Shown here in pieces: positions 46,078 through 54,756 of a stretch of DNA of 64,000 nt. The translations under genes were made by a program, and so were the position numbers. The stretch covers positions 1,216,001-1,280,000 of the forward strand of contig NZ_CP030032.1 in the NCBI RefSeq assembly GCF_003258315.1. The letters run 5' to 3'. The stretch's first letter is position 1. Each line of letters opens with the position of its first letter. The notes under the pieces are model-generated. The model was given only the letters and a program-made list of their open reading frames with translations. It made no database searches and had not been told where the DNA came from. This DNA comes from Bradymonas sediminis. GTDB lineage: Bacteria; Myxococcota_A; Bradymonadia; Bradymonadales; Bradymonadaceae.

Positions 46078-46488
46078 ATGACCTATTTTAACAAACCCGA
46101 TTATGGCATGAGCACAACCCTGAAGGGCGTAAGCCACGAAGACGCGATTGAGCGTACCAAGGCGGCGCTTAAGGAAGAGGGCTTCGGCGTGCTCACGACC
46201 ATTGATATTAAGGCGACGCTGAAAAAGAAGTTGGACGTCGACCATCGCCCCTATGTGATTTTGGGCGCGTGTAACCCCGGGCTGGCCCACCAGGCGCTGA
46301 GCGCCGAGGCGCCCATTGGACTTTTGCTTCCCTGCAATGTCGTGGTCACCCAGGACGATAATGGCGACGCCGTGGTCGCGGCGATTAACGGCGAGAAGAT
46401 GTTCAGCGTGGTGAATCGCGATGACCTCGGCCCCATCGCCAAAAAGGTCACCGCGAGTCTCGGGCGAATGATCGACAGCTTGAAATAA
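46078..46488 (+). CDS. DUF302 domain protein
   Basis: 136 aa, ATG preceded by AAAGGAG. The whole chain is one DUF302 domain: GMSTTLKGVSHEDAIERTKA, EEGFGVLTTIDIKATLKKKL, YVILGACNPGLAHQAL, IGLLLPCNVVV. No signal peptide is visible, so it is probably cytoplasmic. DUF302 proteins are common in metal and sulfur stress loci but have no settled biochemical role. The conserved GACNP and LPCNV Cys residues are both present. It is divergent from the second multicopper oxidase. Confidence 0.93.
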   Translation: MTYFNKPDYGMSTTLKGVSHEDAIERTKAALKEEGFGVLTTIDIKATLKKKLDVDHRPYVILGACNPGLAHQALSAEAPIGLLLPCNVVVTQDDNGDAVVAAINGEKMFSVVNRDDLGPIAKKVTASLGRMIDSLK

Positions 46489-46514
46489 GGCTGGCGGCGC
46501 CGCTGTGAGCATAG

Positions 46515-46532
46515 GTGTAGAATTGTCTACAC
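46515..46532. promoter_or_regulatory. Candidate operator GTGTAGA-N4-TCTACAC before the second Cus operon
   Basis: Perfect 7-bp arms around ATTG. A possible promoter overlaps it (-35 TTGTCT at 46523-46528, 16 nt, -10 TATGGT at 46545-46550). It lies 236 nt before the small Cys-rich gene and matches the dyad found 228 nt before the copper ATPase gene (30883-30898). A hairpin ending the DUF302 gene is an alternative reading, but no T-run follows. Confidence 0.55.
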
Positions 46533-46750
46533 TTGCGCGCCGAATATGGTTAATTTTCTACAGCGATGGCCTTCAAAAGCCGCGTTGATGGGTTATGTGA
46601 CAGTGGCACACACTTTGCAGTGACTCAGCGCGCGGCTTATTCACACTCGACCGTTCTGTCGAAAACCGGCCCGCTTGATAGACGAATGCGCGCATTCGTT
46701 ATAAGTAGTCTGTGGCTATTTCGCCGCTCACCAACTGGATTTTTCTCGTT

Positions 46751-47230
46751 ATGCCGAATTGGTTTGCATATTTTCTGACCCTGCTCATGACGGCGGCGCT
46801 CATCATGGGCGGCAGCCTTTGCGGCTGCTCGCATGTGCATGCGATGGGCTCAGTTGAGCAAACCGATTCGAAAGCGACGACCCACTCTGAAACGAAAACC
46901 CAGGCCGAGCCGACAGGCTGCGGTTGCGCGCCCAGCGAGGACTCCGGTGACGATGGGTCCGGCTGCGAATGTGGTTGCGATGGTTTCGCCGCGCACGACG
47001 GGCAGGGCGGAGACTTGGTCGAAGTGGCGGTCGCGTCGAAGAATCCACTTGAGGACTTCAAACCCCCGGTGTTGCAGCCGCGTTTTCAGGCGCTGCTGGC
47101 GGTGTGGTTTGCGGACTTTATCGCGCCTATTCTGGCCAGTGAGTCCGAAGCAATTGCAGCATTTATCGACCCGGGTCCTCCGGGTGTCGATCTCCCTATT
47201 TATCTACGTGTTCAGAACCTGAGGCTTTGA
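46751..47230 (+). CDS. Small Cys/His-rich exported protein heading the second Cus operon
   Basis: 159 aa from the ATG (MPNWFAYFLTLLM); a GTG 39 nt upstream is also possible, and neither has a strong ribosome site. A signal or anchor helix leads to LCGCSHVHAMG. A Cys-rich block TGCGCAPSED and GSGCECGCDG lies near residues 57-83. The C-terminal part has one hydrophobic segment (FQALLAVWFADFIAPI) and ends PPGVDLPIYLRVQNLRL, a tail style seen in small orphan proteins preceding metal RND operons (CzcI-like position). Six Cys in a short stretch suggest metal binding. It is 77 nt before the TolC gene. No named family is assigned. Confidence 0.65.
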   Translation: MPNWFAYFLTLLMTAALIMGGSLCGCSHVHAMGSVEQTDSKATTHSETKTQAEPTGCGCAPSEDSGDDGSGCECGCDGFAAHDGQGGDLVEVAVASKNPLEDFKPPVLQPRFQALLAVWFADFIAPILASESEAIAAFIDPGPPGVDLPIYLRVQNLRL

Positions 47231-47307
47231 AAAGGTGCGCTTTTAGGAGCGCGAGGCGTTATGATGTGTCAACGCTGACCTTTTGAAGAGCATTTGGGAG
47301 CTGAATT

Positions 47308-48621
47308 ATGAAACGCAAGAACGCTTTCACGCGTGTTCGGCGTGTGCTGGCTGGGCTGTGTGTCGCCGCGGTTTCGACCGTGTGTGCGGTGCCGATGGTC
47401 TGGGCGGACGACGGTGATTTTGAGCCGAAAACGCTGGCAGATTACGAGCATCAGGCCCTTAAAAATCACCCTCGCTTGGAGGCTGAGCAGCAAAAACTGC
47501 GCGCCATTCAAGCCGAGCGGGAGGGCAAACTCGCCAGTTATCCGCAGCCGATGATCAGCTACGGGGCCGAGATCGGCACGCCTTGGACCTCGATGCCGGG
47601 GGTTGGGCATACGGTGATGGTCTCGCAGCAACTTCTGTTGCCCGGGCGGCGAGCTCTGTGGGCCCAACCCGCCGAATTGCGCGGATCTGGGGTGGAAGCG
47701 CAGATCGAGGCGTCGAGCAATCAGATCGTCTTTGAGGTGCGTCAGGCGCTGATCGAGATCGCTCGCCTGGACCATCATCTGCTGATCTTCAACAAACAAA
47801 AAGAAGTCTACGCCGAGGCCGTGAGCATGGTTGAGGCGCTGATGTCGACCGGGCGCACCAGCTATGCGGACGTGTTGAGGCTATCGGTGACCAGCGAGAT
47901 GCTCATCGACCAGATCGACCGCGTCCAGCGCGAGCGCGATGAGGTCGTGGCGGGCTTGCGCGTTGAGTTGGGGCTGGCGCCCGATGCTCAAATTCCTTTC
48001 GAATTTAGTGGGGAAAATAGCCCGATTGAGGTGTCCGATGACGCGCTCGAGCTTCCGAAATTATTAGAGGCGATGAACGCGCAGAACCCACAGTTGCGCG
48101 CGTTGGAGTTTGAGGCGCAGGCGGAGCTTGCTCAGAGCGAGGTCGTTCAAAAGGACGCCTGGCAGGGGCCGACCGTGGGGGTGGGCTATATGAATATGCC
48201 CTCGATGACGATGGACGGTGAGCGAGATGACGCGCTGATGCTGTCGGTGGCGATGCCGTTTCCGATCTTTGGGCGCCAGATCGCGCTGAACTCGGAGCGC
48301 TCCGAGGCGACGGGTTTGAGCGCGCGCGCGCAGCGGGCCGCCTTGCAGCGCACGTTGTCGACGCAGATCGAGGCCAGTGTTCTTAAGATTCGCGAGCGGC
48401 AGCGGCGACTCCTTCGCTACGAGAAGGAATTGATCCCGATGCTGGGTGACGTCAGCGAGCGTTTGCTGGCCGATGTCGAGGTCGGCCGCGGCCAGGTGAC
48501 CGACTTTCAGTTGGTTTTTCAGCAGCAGCTCGACCTCGAGATGATGCTCGTGGACCTGCGGGCCGACATCGCGATTGAGCAAGCGCGGCTCAAGATGTTG
48601 ACCGGCCGAGGGGCCGAATAA
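47308..48621 (+). CDS. cusC: TolC-family outer-membrane efflux protein (CusC-like), system 2
   Basis: 437 aa with a signal peptide (AAVSTVCAVPMVWAD). Two helical-hairpin halves: ALKNHPRLEAEQQKLRAIQ, then MVSQQLLLPGRRALWAQPAE in the first half, and NPQLRALEFEAQAELAQSEV with VAMPFPIFGRQIALNSERSE in the second. This layout is standard for CusC/CzcC channels, and the lack of a lipobox is as in system 1. The gene order TolC-CusB-CusA follows on the plus strand with gaps of 67 and -11 nt. Sequence resemblance to the system 1 channel is limited, so this is not a recent duplication. Confidence 0.92.
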   Translation: MKRKNAFTRVRRVLAGLCVAAVSTVCAVPMVWADDGDFEPKTLADYEHQALKNHPRLEAEQQKLRAIQAEREGKLASYPQPMISYGAEIGTPWTSMPGVGHTVMVSQQLLLPGRRALWAQPAELRGSGVEAQIEASSNQIVFEVRQALIEIARLDHHLLIFNKQKEVYAEAVSMVEALMSTGRTSYADVLRLSVTSEMLIDQIDRVQRERDEVVAGLRVELGLAPDAQIPFEFSGENSPIEVSDDALELPKLLEAMNAQNPQLRALEFEAQAELAQSEVVQKDAWQGPTVGVGYMNMPSMTMDGERDDALMLSVAMPFPIFGRQIALNSERSEATGLSARAQRAALQRTLSTQIEASVLKIRERQRRLLRYEKELIPMLGDVSERLLADVEVGRGQVTDFQLVFQQQLDLEMMLVDLRADIAIEQARLKMLTGRGAE

Positions 48622-48688
48622 AGGGGCTCTTTGCGGCGGCAAAGCTGGGCGTCAATTGCGTTCTGAATTTGAGTTTAAAGGAAAGAAA

Positions 48689-50320
48689 ATGAGTGAAGAT
48701 AAAGAGCAGGTCGAAGTGGAATCGGGCGTCGATGAGAAGCCCAAGGGCACTTCCTGGACGGGATATCTGGCGCGCATCGAGCGACGCCAGGGGCTTTGGG
48801 TTGGTGTGGTTGCGGTCGTCATCGCGGCCTTCTTGTTGGGGCGCGCGTGTGCCACGGGCACGGCGGCGGTTGACGAGCACGCCGGCCATGAGCACGCAGA
48901 GGAAGGTGCTGCTTCGGAATATGTGTGCCCGATGCACCCGCAGGTTCGCCAGAGCGAGCCGGGGACCTGTCCGATCTGCTTTATGGACCTGGTGCCCGTG
49001 GAGTCGGGGACGGCCGGCGGAGATGTTCCGGGGGTGTCTTTGACCCCGGGCGCCAAGGCCCTGGCGCGCGTGCAGACGGCGAAGGCCGAGGAGGTGGAGT
49101 TGGCGCGCTCCGTGCTGGTGTACGGGCGCGTGGAGGTGAACGAAACGGCGGAAGTTGACCTGACGGCGTGGGCGGGCGGGCGAATCGAAAGACTCTATGT
49201 CCAGGCCGTCGGCGAGAAGGTCAAGAAGGGGCAGCGCCTGGCGCGGATCTATAGCCCGGACTTATTGGCGGCCCAGCAGACGCTCGTACAGGCTGCGCGA
49301 AACCTCGAGTCCGCCCAGGAGAGCGGCAGTGAGATGCGCGCGAGTGCGGCCCAGGCCGCGCTTGATGCCGCGCGCACGGAGCTGCGCCTGCTGGGGATGA
49401 GTCGCAATCAAATCGCAGCGGTGCTGAAAAAGCGCAAAGCCCAGGAGTTTGTGGACATCTTTGCCTCCTCGGCGGGCACCGTGCGCGAGCGGGTGGTTTC
49501 GCAGGGAGATTGGGTGCAGCCCGGCGGCCGCGTGTTGTCACTGATGGCGCTCGATACGGTGTGGGTGCAATTGGATGTCTATGAGCGCGATTTGCATTAT
49601 GTGCAGGTTGGGCAGACGGTGCGCCTGAGCATTCCGGCGCTATCCGAGGAGGCGGCGGAGGGGGAGATTGCGTTTATCGACCCGGTGATTGACGCCCAAA
49701 AACGAGTGGCGCGCGCACGCGTCGTATTGAAGAACGCGGACGCCCAATTGCGCCCCGGGATGTTCGTGACCGGAAGCGTTGAGGCGCCGGTGTTGGAGGA
49801 TGCCCACGTGCCCCTGAGCGTGCCGGCGACGTCGGTATTGTGGACCGGAACACGCTCGCTTGTGTACCGGGTCGAGGATCACAATGGGGAGCCGGTTTAT
49901 GTGCCGGCGCCGGTGGTTCTGGGCGCGCGGGTCGGCGAGCGATTCGTGATTAAGGAGGGCTTGTCGGCCGGCGATGAGGTTGTGACGAATGGGGCGTTTC
50001 GAGTGGACGCATCGCTTCAGATCCGCGGCGGCCCCACGATGATGAGCACCGAGATGGCCGACCCTTCGGGGCATGCTGGTCATGCGCATGGCGAGCCATT
50101 GCCCAAAGTAGAAGTCAGCGCCGAGGGGACCGAATTTGACCCGCCGGTGCAGGCCGAGCAATTGCCCGACGACGTTTGGTATTGCGATATGGGAACGGTG
50201 CATTATGCGCGCGGCGAGGAGGGCGACGGGACCTGTCCGCTCTGCAATATGAAGCTAAAGCACAAGCCTGCGGGGGCTGACGACGACAGCGAGAGCGACG
50301 GAGGTGGTCATGCGCACTAA
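48689..50320 (+). CDS. cusB: CusB-family adaptor with two heavy-metal-binding modules, system 2
   Basis: 543 aa from an ATG behind AAAGGAAAG. One N-terminal helix (about 29-50) anchors it. A first metal module YVCPMHPQVRQSEPGTCPIC then FMDLVPV (about 72-100) has Phe where relatives have Gly. The adaptor core (about 110-450) has RIERLYVQAVGEKVKKGQRL, a helical hairpin and the barrel. The C-terminus adds a second module (about 475-530): FDPPVQAEQLPDDVWYCDMG, then CPLCNMKLKHK, followed by a GGGHAH end. The second module matches the free lipoproteins at 31835 and 58208, which is unusual for a CusB. Two metal domains at opposite ends may hand copper to the pump. Confidence 0.94.
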   Translation: MSEDKEQVEVESGVDEKPKGTSWTGYLARIERRQGLWVGVVAVVIAAFLLGRACATGTAAVDEHAGHEHAEEGAASEYVCPMHPQVRQSEPGTCPICFMDLVPVESGTAGGDVPGVSLTPGAKALARVQTAKAEEVELARSVLVYGRVEVNETAEVDLTAWAGGRIERLYVQAVGEKVKKGQRLARIYSPDLLAAQQTLVQAARNLESAQESGSEMRASAAQAALDAARTELRLLGMSRNQIAAVLKKRKAQEFVDIFASSAGTVRERVVSQGDWVQPGGRVLSLMALDTVWVQLDVYERDLHYVQVGQTVRLSIPALSEEAAEGEIAFIDPVIDAQKRVARARVVLKNADAQLRPGMFVTGSVEAPVLEDAHVPLSVPATSVLWTGTRSLVYRVEDHNGEPVYVPAPVVLGARVGERFVIKEGLSAGDEVVTNGAFRVDASLQIRGGPTMMSTEMADPSGHAGHAHGEPLPKVEVSAEGTEFDPPVQAEQLPDDVWYCDMGTVHYARGEEGDGTCPLCNMKLKHKPAGADDDSESDGGGHAH

Positions 50321-53300
50321 TCATGAACCGAAGTCGGGCTGGGAGTGGTTGCTCGACGGTCTATTAAGGCAAAAGCTTGTCATTTTCATCGGCCTGGTGC
50401 TCGTCGTGGTGTGGGGCTCGGTGGTCTCACCCTTTGACCTGGGGCTCGGATTTGAGCGCGACCCGGTGCCGGTGGATGCCATCCCGGACATCGGCGAGAA
50501 CCAGCAAATTGTTTTCGTCGAGTGGGCGGGGCGCTCGCCGCAGGATATGCAGGACCAGGTGACCTATCCGCTGACGGTCGCCCTCCAGGGAATTCCGGAG
50601 GTCAAGACCATCCGCAGCTTCTCGATGGCGGGCTTCACCAGCATCTATATCATCTTCAATGAGGGGGCGGATTTCTATTGGACGCGAGCGAGGATCGTCG
50701 AGAAATTGGCGAGCCTGCCGCCGAATACGCTGCCGCCCGGGGTGGCGCCGCAGTTGGGGCCGGATGCGACCGCCCTGGGACAGATCTATTGGTACACGCT
50801 TGAGGGGCGCGACCCCGACGGCAACCCGGTCGGTGGCTGGGATTTGAACGAGCTGCGGACCTTGCAGGATTTTCATGTCCGCTTTGGCCTGGCGAGCGCG
50901 CAGGGCGTGGCCGAGGTGGCCTCGATCGGCGGCTTTGTGCAGGAATATCAGATCGACGTGGACCCCGCGGCGATGCGCTCTTTCAATGTCACCCTTGAAG
51001 ATATCGCCGCCGCGGTTGGCGAGTCGAACGCCGAGGTGGGCGCGCAGACCACCGAGATCAACGGCGTCGACTATATGGTGCGCGGCATCGGCTTTGTGCG
51101 CAGTGTCGACGATATCGCCGAGTCGGTGGTCAAGGTTGTGGACCATGCGCCGGTGCGCATCCGCGACGTCGCGAAGGTCGGCCTGGGGCCGGCGGAGCGC
51201 GACGGGGCGCTGACCAAAGGAGGCGTTGAGGCGGTCGGTGGCGTGGTCACCGCGCGCTATGGCTCAAACCCTCGGGCGGTGATCGACAATGTGAAGGAGG
51301 CTTTGGCCGAGGTTCAGCAGAGCTTGCCCTCGCGGGTGCTCGAGGATGGCACGGTTTCGCAGGTGACCATCGTGCCGTTTTATGACCGCACGGAGTTGAT
51401 CGAGCGCACCCTGGGCACGCTGAGCACGGCGCTGTACCAGCAGGTGATGATCACGATTTTGGTGGTGCTGGTGATGCTGCTGCATATCCGCAGCTCGCTA
51501 TTGATCACCATCCTCTTGCCGTTTGCGGTGCTGCTGACATTCATCGCGATGAAATATACGGGCGTGGACGCCAACGTGGTGGCGCTGGGCGGCATCGCGA
51601 TCGCGATCGGGACGGTGGTCGATATGGGGATCATCATGACCGAGAATATCGTGCAACACCTGGAGATGGAGCGCGATGAGCCGCCGCTTGTGTCGATTCG
51701 ACGCGGGGCGGCCGAGGTTGCGCCGGCGGTGTTAACCGCGATCGCGACCACGGTCATCAGCTTTTTGCCCGTCTTCATGCTCACCGGCCAGGCCGGCAAG
51801 CTCTTCGGCCCACTCGCCTACACCAAGACCTACGCGCTGCTGGCGAGTTTGGTGGTGGCGATCGTGGTGATTCCGCCGCTTGCTTATCTGTTGATGGGGC
51901 TGCGCTTTAAGTGGTTTCAGCGGCTCAAAGAGGGCAAGCATGCCAGGCAGATGGCGCGTGTGGGACAGCCGGTTTTCAAGTTGAGCTATGTGGTGATCGT
52001 GCTCTTCGTCGCGACGCTGCTGGCCCTGTCCTGGATGCCGTTGGGAGCAGGGCAGGGGGAGTTTACCAACGTCCTCTTCGTATGCGGACTCATCGGCGGA
52101 TTGCTCGGGAGCTTCTGGCTTTTTCGACTCGCCTACGTGCCGATTTTGCGCTGGGTGTTGGCGCATAAGCTTGTGTTTTTGAGCGTTCCGGTGGCGATCG
52201 TGTTCTTCGGGACGAGCGCATGGCTTGGCTTTGGGACGCTCTATAGCTGGCTGCCCGAGCCGATTCACAAGTCGGCGGTGGGGCAGTGGTTGCACCACGA
52301 ATTGCCGGGGCTGGACCGCGAGTTTATGCCCGCGCTCGACGAGGGGATGTTCTTGTATATGCCCTCGACGATGCCTCATTCGTCGATCGGCGAGGCCGTG
52401 GATATGGTCGCGCAGCTCGACCTATTATTTGAGACGGTGCCCGAGGTTGAGTACGCGGTCGGAAAGATCGGCCGCTCGGCGAGCCCGTTGGACCCGGCGC
52501 CGATTACGATGGTGGAGACGATCATCGCCTATCAGCCCGAGTACCGCGTGGACGCGGCGGGCAAACGCTTGCTCTTTAGGGTGGGCGACGACGGCGAGTT
52601 TGTGCGCGACGCCGACGGTGAGTTGATCGAGGACGCCGGCGGCAAGGCCTATCGAAATTGGCGCCCCGAGATCAACCGCCCGGAGGATATCTGGGACGCC
52701 CTGGTCGCGGTCGGCTCGAAGCTGCCGGGGATGACATCGGCCCCGATGTTGCAACCGATAAGTACGCGTATTGTGATGCTATCCAGCGGCATCAACGCGC
52801 CCATCGCGGTGCGCCTGCGCGGGCCGAATCTGGAAGTGCTCGGTGACGCGGCGCTGAAAGTTCAGGAGCTTCTGCGCGAACATCCCATGGTCAACACACA
52901 GGCGGTGAACGCGGACCGGCCGGTGGGCAAACCCTATATCGAGATTCGACCCGATCGCGCAAAATTGGCCCGCTATGGGGTGACGATGGCGAGCTTCCAG
53001 AACACGGTGGACACCGCGATTGGAGGCCGAACGATTTCTCAGAGCGTCGAGGGGCGCGAGCGTTTTAGTATCCGGCTGCGTTATCCGCGCGAGATGCGCG
53101 ATGTCCCGGAGAGTATGGAGCGGGTCTTTGTGACCGCCAAAGACGGCGTGCAAATTCCCATCGGTGACCTGGCCCAGATTGACTATGTGCGCGGCCCGGA
53201 GATGGTCCGCAGCGAGGACACCTATCTGGTCAGCTACGTGATGTTCGACGGAAAGGGCGACGCCGGCGAAGTCGACGTGGTCGAGTCGGTGCGCGCCTCG

Positions 53301-53978
53301 ATGGAGGCAGCGATCGCCAGCGGCGAGCTCGAGCTGGCCGAGGGGGTGAGCTATAGCTTCGCCGGCAGCTACGAGAACTCGGTGAAGACCGAGAAAAAGC
53401 TGACGCTCTTAATCCCCATCGTCTTACTCGTCATCTTCATGCTGATTTATATGCAGTTCCGCTCGGTTCTCACCGGCTTGATGATCTTCTCGGGGATCTT
53501 CGTGGCCTTCGGCGGCGGGTTTATCCTGCTGTGGCTGTATGGGCAGCCGTGGTTTTTGGACTTCGCGGTCTTGGGGACCAGCATGCGCGATATCTTCCAG
53601 ATCGTTCCGGTCAAGGCGAGCATCGCGGTGTGGGTCGGGTTTATCGCGCTCTTTGGCATCGCGTCGGACGACGGGGTGGTGATGGCGACCTATCTAAAGC
53701 AGCACTTCGAGGAGGGCGAAGTCACGAGCGTGGCCGAGATTCGTGACCGGGTCGTGGAAGCCGGCGAGCGCCGAATTCGGCCGTGTTTGATGACCTCGGC
53801 GACCACGATTTTGGCCCTCTTGCCGGTGTTGACCAGCTACGGGGCGGGCGCCGACGTGATGATCCCGATGGCGCTGCCTGCGGTGGGCGGGATGTCGGTG
53901 GCGCTGGTGACGCTCTTCGTGGTGCCGGTGCTGTATTCGGCGATGGAGGAGTTTAAGCTGCGCTTTGGTGGCAGGTGA
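50310..53978 (+). CDS. cusA: Long heavy-metal efflux RND permease (CusA family), system 2
   Basis: 1222 aa from an ATG behind GGAGG, overlapping the adaptor gene by 11 nt. It is about 180 residues longer than typical CusA. TM4 has GGIAIAIGTVVDMGIIMTEN, the CusA-type relay form. The extra length sits in the middle (about residues 540-690): after LLMGLRFKWFQRL it has added hydrophobic segments (YVVIVLFVATLLALSW, VLFVCGLIGGLLGSFWLF) before the second periplasmic loop opens. Further features are LDREFMPALDEGMFLYMPST and SDDGVVMATYLKQHFEEGE near the C-terminus. Cu(I)/Ag(I) is the likely substrate given the copper setting. Confidence 0.95.
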   Translation: MRTNHEPKSGWEWLLDGLLRQKLVIFIGLVLVVVWGSVVSPFDLGLGFERDPVPVDAIPDIGENQQIVFVEWAGRSPQDMQDQVTYPLTVALQGIPEVKTIRSFSMAGFTSIYIIFNEGADFYWTRARIVEKLASLPPNTLPPGVAPQLGPDATALGQIYWYTLEGRDPDGNPVGGWDLNELRTLQDFHVRFGLASAQGVAEVASIGGFVQEYQIDVDPAAMRSFNVTLEDIAAAVGESNAEVGAQTTEINGVDYMVRGIGFVRSVDDIAESVVKVVDHAPVRIRDVAKVGLGPAERDGALTKGGVEAVGGVVTARYGSNPRAVIDNVKEALAEVQQSLPSRVLEDGTVSQVTIVPFYDRTELIERTLGTLSTALYQQVMITILVVLVMLLHIRSSLLITILLPFAVLLTFIAMKYTGVDANVVALGGIAIAIGTVVDMGIIMTENIVQHLEMERDEPPLVSIRRGAAEVAPAVLTAIATTVISFLPVFMLTGQAGKLFGPLAYTKTYALLASLVVAIVVIPPLAYLLMGLRFKWFQRLKEGKHARQMARVGQPVFKLSYVVIVLFVATLLALSWMPLGAGQGEFTNVLFVCGLIGGLLGSFWLFRLAYVPILRWVLAHKLVFLSVPVAIVFFGTSAWLGFGTLYSWLPEPIHKSAVGQWLHHELPGLDREFMPALDEGMFLYMPSTMPHSSIGEAVDMVAQLDLLFETVPEVEYAVGKIGRSASPLDPAPITMVETIIAYQPEYRVDAAGKRLLFRVGDDGEFVRDADGELIEDAGGKAYRNWRPEINRPEDIWDALVAVGSKLPGMTSAPMLQPISTRIVMLSSGINAPIAVRLRGPNLEVLGDAALKVQELLREHPMVNTQAVNADRPVGKPYIEIRPDRAKLARYGVTMASFQNTVDTAIGGRTISQSVEGRERFSIRLRYPREMRDVPESMERVFVTAKDGVQIPIGDLAQIDYVRGPEMVRSEDTYLVSYVMFDGKGDAGEVDVVESVRASMEAAIASGELELAEGVSYSFAGSYENSVKTEKKLTLLIPIVLLVIFMLIYMQFRSVLTGLMIFSGIFVAFGGGFILLWLYGQPWFLDFAVLGTSMRDIFQIVPVKASIAVWVGFIALFGIASDDGVVMATYLKQHFEEGEVTSVAEIRDRVVEAGERRIRPCLMTSATTILALLPVLTSYGAGADVMIPMALPAVGGMSVALVTLFVVPVLYSAMEEFKLRFGGR

Positions 53979-54049
53979 TGAACTCGTCAGACTCCGGGCG
54001 AAGGCCGATGATGCCGTCAACCCTCGCCGGTTCAGCATAATAGGGCATC

Positions 54050-54100
54050 AAAAAAAGGGCCCCATCCACACCGTTATCGGGTGTGCATGGGGCCCTTCTC
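54050..54100. terminator. Terminator ending the second Cus operon
   Basis: AAGGGCCCCAT-CCACACC pairs with GGTGTG-CATGGGGCCCTT across a 7-nt loop, with an A-run on one side. It lies about 75 nt after the permease stop and 20 nt after the stop of the minus-strand gene at 54120, so it can serve both. Only a short T-run (TTCTCTT) follows on the plus strand; the A-run gives the better T-tract for the minus direction. Confidence 0.75.
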
Positions 54101-54119
54101 TTAGGAGCGCATGGCGCAA

Positions 54120-54644
54120 TTACCAACTATCGGTCGGCTTGATTTCCTCGCCCTCTGCAGTCGCGCCCGGAGATTTCTCGCTGCTCTGACTCACCTCAAA
54201 TTGCTCCTCAATGCGGCGCGCCTGGGGGCGGGTGAGCAGGAGCATCAGGATGCCGGCGGGGGCGAAGGCCATATAATAGTCGAGATTATGGCTCAGAAAG
54301 CTCAGGACAAATCCGAAGAGCGCGATGGCCTCGGCCAGCGCCCAGCTAATGATCGAGACCGTGAGATAAGCTCCGCGCAGCTTTGTGAGGCTATCAAATT
54401 TGCCGTCGGCGAGGGGTTTGTGGAGCATGACCTGGCGAGCGATGAAGGTCATCGCGACCAATCCGAAGCCAAGGCCCGCCAAGATATAACTAAGCTGGAC
54501 GGCGATGTCCGGGTCGGGAGCGATGGCGTCCGGGTTGCCGGTCACCATGGTCAAGACGACCGAGTAGATCACGATCGAGAAGAGCATTGCGCCCCAGATT
54601 AGCCATAGGAGCATCGAGGGGGAGCGCTGCGTTTGTGTATTCAT
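54120..54644 (-). CDS. Four-helix membrane protein, hypothetical
   Basis: 174 aa with four hydrophobic segments: LLWLIWGAMLFSIVIYSVVL (about 12-31), VQLSYILAGLGFGLVAMTFI (about 49-68), YLTVSIISWALAEAIALFGF (about 93-112) and YYMAFAPAGILMLLLT. The third helix includes SWALAEAIALFGFV, with a Glu in a membrane setting that recalls c-subunit-like or DUF-type small membrane proteins. The C-terminal tail is acidic and Ser-rich. I do not recognise a family. It is a single gene between the Cus terminator and the phosphorylase. Confidence 0.75.
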   Translation of the reverse strand: MNTQTQRSPSMLLWLIWGAMLFSIVIYSVVLTMVTGNPDAIAPDPDIAVQLSYILAGLGFGLVAMTFIARQVMLHKPLADGKFDSLTKLRGAYLTVSIISWALAEAIALFGFVLSFLSHNLDYYMAFAPAGILMLLLTRPQARRIEEQFEVSQSSEKSPGATAEGEEIKPTDSW

Positions 54645-54756
54645 CGAGTGTTGCTCGGAGCGGAGTTCGTTGGATTTGTGGCGATTTTGTTACGTTAGGC
54701 AAAGTGCGGGGTTCTTGCAACGTTATCGCCGAAAAATCACCGCGAGGCAAAACGGG

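Noticed and set aside
28341-54000. Copper block as a classical transposon or integrative element
   Set aside because: No terminal inverted repeats, integrase or insertion sequence was found at its edges; the tRNA-Pro at 58766 is 4.7 kb away with no visible 3' end duplication.
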